From an uncultured bacterium (GTDB taxonomy: Bacteria > Actinomycetota > Actinomycetes > S36-B12), in NCBI GenBank assembly GCA_903954205.1, contig CAJBMR010000390.1, positions 1 to 6,763 on the forward strand: a stretch of 6,763 bases of DNA, given 5' to 3'. Shown in pieces: positions 5,579 to 6,763 of the stretch. The translations under genes and the position numbers were made by a program. Below the pieces are notes generated by a model. It ran no database searches, was not told where the DNA came from, and was given only the letters and a program-made list of their open reading frames with translations. The first letter of the stretch is position 1. Every line of letters starts with the position of its first letter.

Positions 5579-5584
5579 CGCGTC

Positions 5585-6028
5585 ATGGCTCGCACCGCTG
5601 AAGACCTGATCGACGCGCGCGGGCCCCGCTTCGCGTCGGTGATCACGGCGGTCGTGCTCGGCATCGCGCTCATCGGGGTCTACACGCCCCTCTTCCCGAT
5701 GCTGGTCGGCCTGCAGGCGCTGGTCTTCTTCCTCGGAGCTGCCCTGGGGGTGCGCCGCCAGCCCTACGTCGCATTCTTCGCCGCAGTGCTTGCACCGCGA
5801 CTGGCACCGGCCCCCAAGTGGCAGGATCCGACGGCCCCGCGCATCACGCAGGCAATCGCGCTCGTGCTGCTGGTGGTCGCCCTCGTGGCGTGGGCCTTCG
5901 GTGGTCTCACCGTGGCGACGGTCTGCGTCGCCGCAGCATTCGTCGTCGCGCTCACGCTGGCCCTCACCGGTTTCTGCATCGGGTGCGAGGGCTACGCCGT
6001 CTACCAGGACCTCAAGCGCACCTCCTGA
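5585..6028 (+). CDS. DUF4395 family membrane protein with CxxC motif
   Basis: A 147-residue protein matching the DUF4395 pattern. It opens with IDARGPRFASVITAVVL (9-25). Two N-terminal membrane segments (about 15-34 and 38-55) are followed by VRRQPYVAFF (56-65), the loop APRLAPAPKWQDPTAPRITQ (70-89), and two more segments (about 88-106 and 109-130). It ends with TGFCIGCEGYAVY (128-140). C131 and C134 form a CxxC at the membrane edge, conserved in the family. In other genomes such proteins are often found beside thioredoxin-like or rhodanese genes, which suggests a part in thiol redox or sulfur chemistry; no such partner is visible here, so the role is open. It has its own leaderless promoter and ends convergently with the MFS gene. 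Confidence 0.88.
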   Translation: MARTAEDLIDARGPRFASVITAVVLGIALIGVYTPLFPMLVGLQALVFFLGAALGVRRQPYVAFFAAVLAPRLAPAPKWQDPTAPRITQAIALVLLVVALVAWAFGGLTVATVCVAAAFVVALTLALTGFCIGCEGYAVYQDLKRTS

Positions 6029-6031
6029 CGG

Positions 6032-6089
6032 CGAGTGTGCACTTGCGGGCAGGGAATTGACCGAATTCGTGCACGCAACTGCACACTCG
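6032..6089. repeat. Long imperfect inverted repeat in the convergent gap (likely bidirectional terminator)
   Basis: Arms CGAGTGTGCACTTGCG (6032-6047) and CGCAACTGCACACTCG (6074-6089) pair in 15 of 16 positions. Within the 26-nt loop a second stem GAATT/AATTC (6054-6058 and 6064-6068) closes a 5-nt loop. The element fills most of the 69 bp between two converging genes, 3 bp after the DUF4395 stop and 8 bp from the transporter stop. This suits a bidirectional terminator; a dispersed palindromic repeat is the alternative. Confidence 0.6.
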
Positions 6090-6097
6090 GCTGAGGA

Positions 6098-6763
6098 CTA
6101 CGGCGGTGTCGGGCGGGCCTTGAGTCCGGCCAGCTTGCGCCCCGAGATCTCGTCGAGCGACTTGCCGGCGGGCTCGATCTTGAAGATCTGGGTGATCACG
6201 AGCGCCAGGATGCAGACGCCGGCCATGCCAAAGACAAGCGCGGGGATGCCGATCGCATCCTGCAGGATCGGGAAGAAGAAGACGCCCAGCGCGGCTCCGA
6301 GTTTGGCGGCCCCTGCGGCGAAGCCATGGCCGGCCGCCCTGATATCGGACGGGAAGATCTCGGCCGGCAGGGCGTACGTCGTCGCATTGGGCCCGGCGTT
6401 CATGAAGAAGTTGAAGATCGCGAAACCCAGGAAGACCAGGCCGAGGTAGCCGGTGCCGTCCGGCCCCTGGAGTATCGACGAAACGCCGAGGATGACCAGC
6501 CCCACGGCCATGAAGATGAAGCCGGTCGTCTGCAGTCGAATGCGACCCCAGCGTTCGACGAGGAAGATCGCGGCGGCGAAGCCGAGCACAAGGAAGACAT
6601 CTAAGGCCGCCGTCCACTCCGTCGATGCGATGTCATCGGCGATGAAGTTGGTGTTGGACTGGTCCTGGTTGCCACCGAAGGCGAGCGCCGCGATGAGGGT
6701 CGGCGTGAAGATCCCGACACCGTAGGTCGCGATATCCATGAGGAACCATGGGACTGACGTGAA
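6098..6763 (-). CDS. MFS transporter, C-terminal half (N-terminus beyond window edge)
   Basis: The frame is open to the right edge, giving 221 residues and a TAG stop. Just upstream of the first in-window ATG (6739) the frame reads FTSVPWFL, continuing as MDIATYGVGIFTPTL, a typical start of transmembrane helix 7 in sugar/phosphate-type MFS carriers. That ATG is therefore internal. Six helices follow. The loop after helix 8, FLVERWGRIRLQ, is the RxGR-type MFS signature; AEIFPSDIRAAGHG after helix 10 matches the P-E-x-F-P-x-x-x-R motif of the sugar porter and phosphate:H+ symporter groups. It ends with a cytoplasmic tail (SLDEISGRKLAGLKARPTPP). The substrate cannot be named from this half; metabolite:H+ symport across the plasma membrane is likely. 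It converges with the DUF4395 gene. Confidence 0.9.
   Translation of the reverse strand, partial: FTSVPWFLMDIATYGVGIFTPTLIAALAFGGNQDQSNTNFIADDIASTEWTAALDVFLVLGFAAAIFLVERWGRIRLQTTGFIFMAVGLVILGVSSILQGPDGTGYLGLVFLGFAIFNFFMNAGPNATTYALPAEIFPSDIRAAGHGFAAGAAKLGAALGVFFFPILQDAIGIPALVFGMAGVCILALVITQIFKIEPAGKSLDEISGRKLAGLKARPTPP

Noticed and set aside
6098..6739. MFS gene starting at the ATG at 6739
   Set aside because: The frame stays open to the window edge and the residues before this Met (VPWFL) belong to the conserved helix 7 entry, so the ATG is internal.
1..6763. tRNA or rRNA genes, CRISPR arrays, insertion sequences, riboswitches
   Set aside because: No cloverleaf or rRNA-like stretches, no regularly spaced repeats, no transposase motifs or flanking terminal repeats, and no leader long enough for a riboswitch were seen.

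Overview
The window looks like chromosomal DNA of a high-GC Actinomycetota. Codons end mostly in G or C, genes are packed with very short gaps, Shine-Dalgarno sequences are nearly absent, and five of the six non-coupled starts that lie inside the window carry a TAGnnT -10 box exactly 6 nt before the ATG, the layout of leaderless actinobacterial genes. Species cannot be named from this sequence.

Left part (1-2762, minus strand): a tightly packed likely operon, read right to left. It holds the large and small subunits of a two-subunit aconitase X (AcnX) dehydratase, a GNAT N-acetyltransferase, and the N-terminal part of an ABC-F type ATPase that runs off the left edge. Gaps are 6-8 bp, or an overlap between the AcnX subunits. 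The AcnX small-subunit start is unclear: the only good ribosome site and ATGA junction lead into an 8-codon frame, which suggests either an unusual start or a one-base frameshift.

Middle (2843-4171): a minus-strand YoaK/DUF1275 membrane protein and a plus-strand histidine phosphatase diverge from a 60-bp shared promoter region. A GC-rich hairpin separates the membrane-protein gene from the AcnX operon.

The highlight is at 4224-5012: a complete heliorhodopsin, a retinal-binding seven-helix photoreceptor of the family with inverted membrane topology. It has the Schiff-base lysine (K246), the counterion glutamate (E113) and the family-specific histidines. It is followed on the same strand by a small secreted protein with a GEGHAHIY...NDH signature, then a DUF4395 membrane protein with a CxxC motif. 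The last two have their own leaderless promoters. They and the phosphatase are neighbours of the photoreceptor, but a shared function is only a hypothesis; no carotenoid or retinal synthesis gene lies in the window.

Right edge (6098-6763, minus strand): the C-terminal half of an MFS transporter, convergent with the DUF4395 gene across a 69-bp gap filled by a long imperfect inverted repeat.
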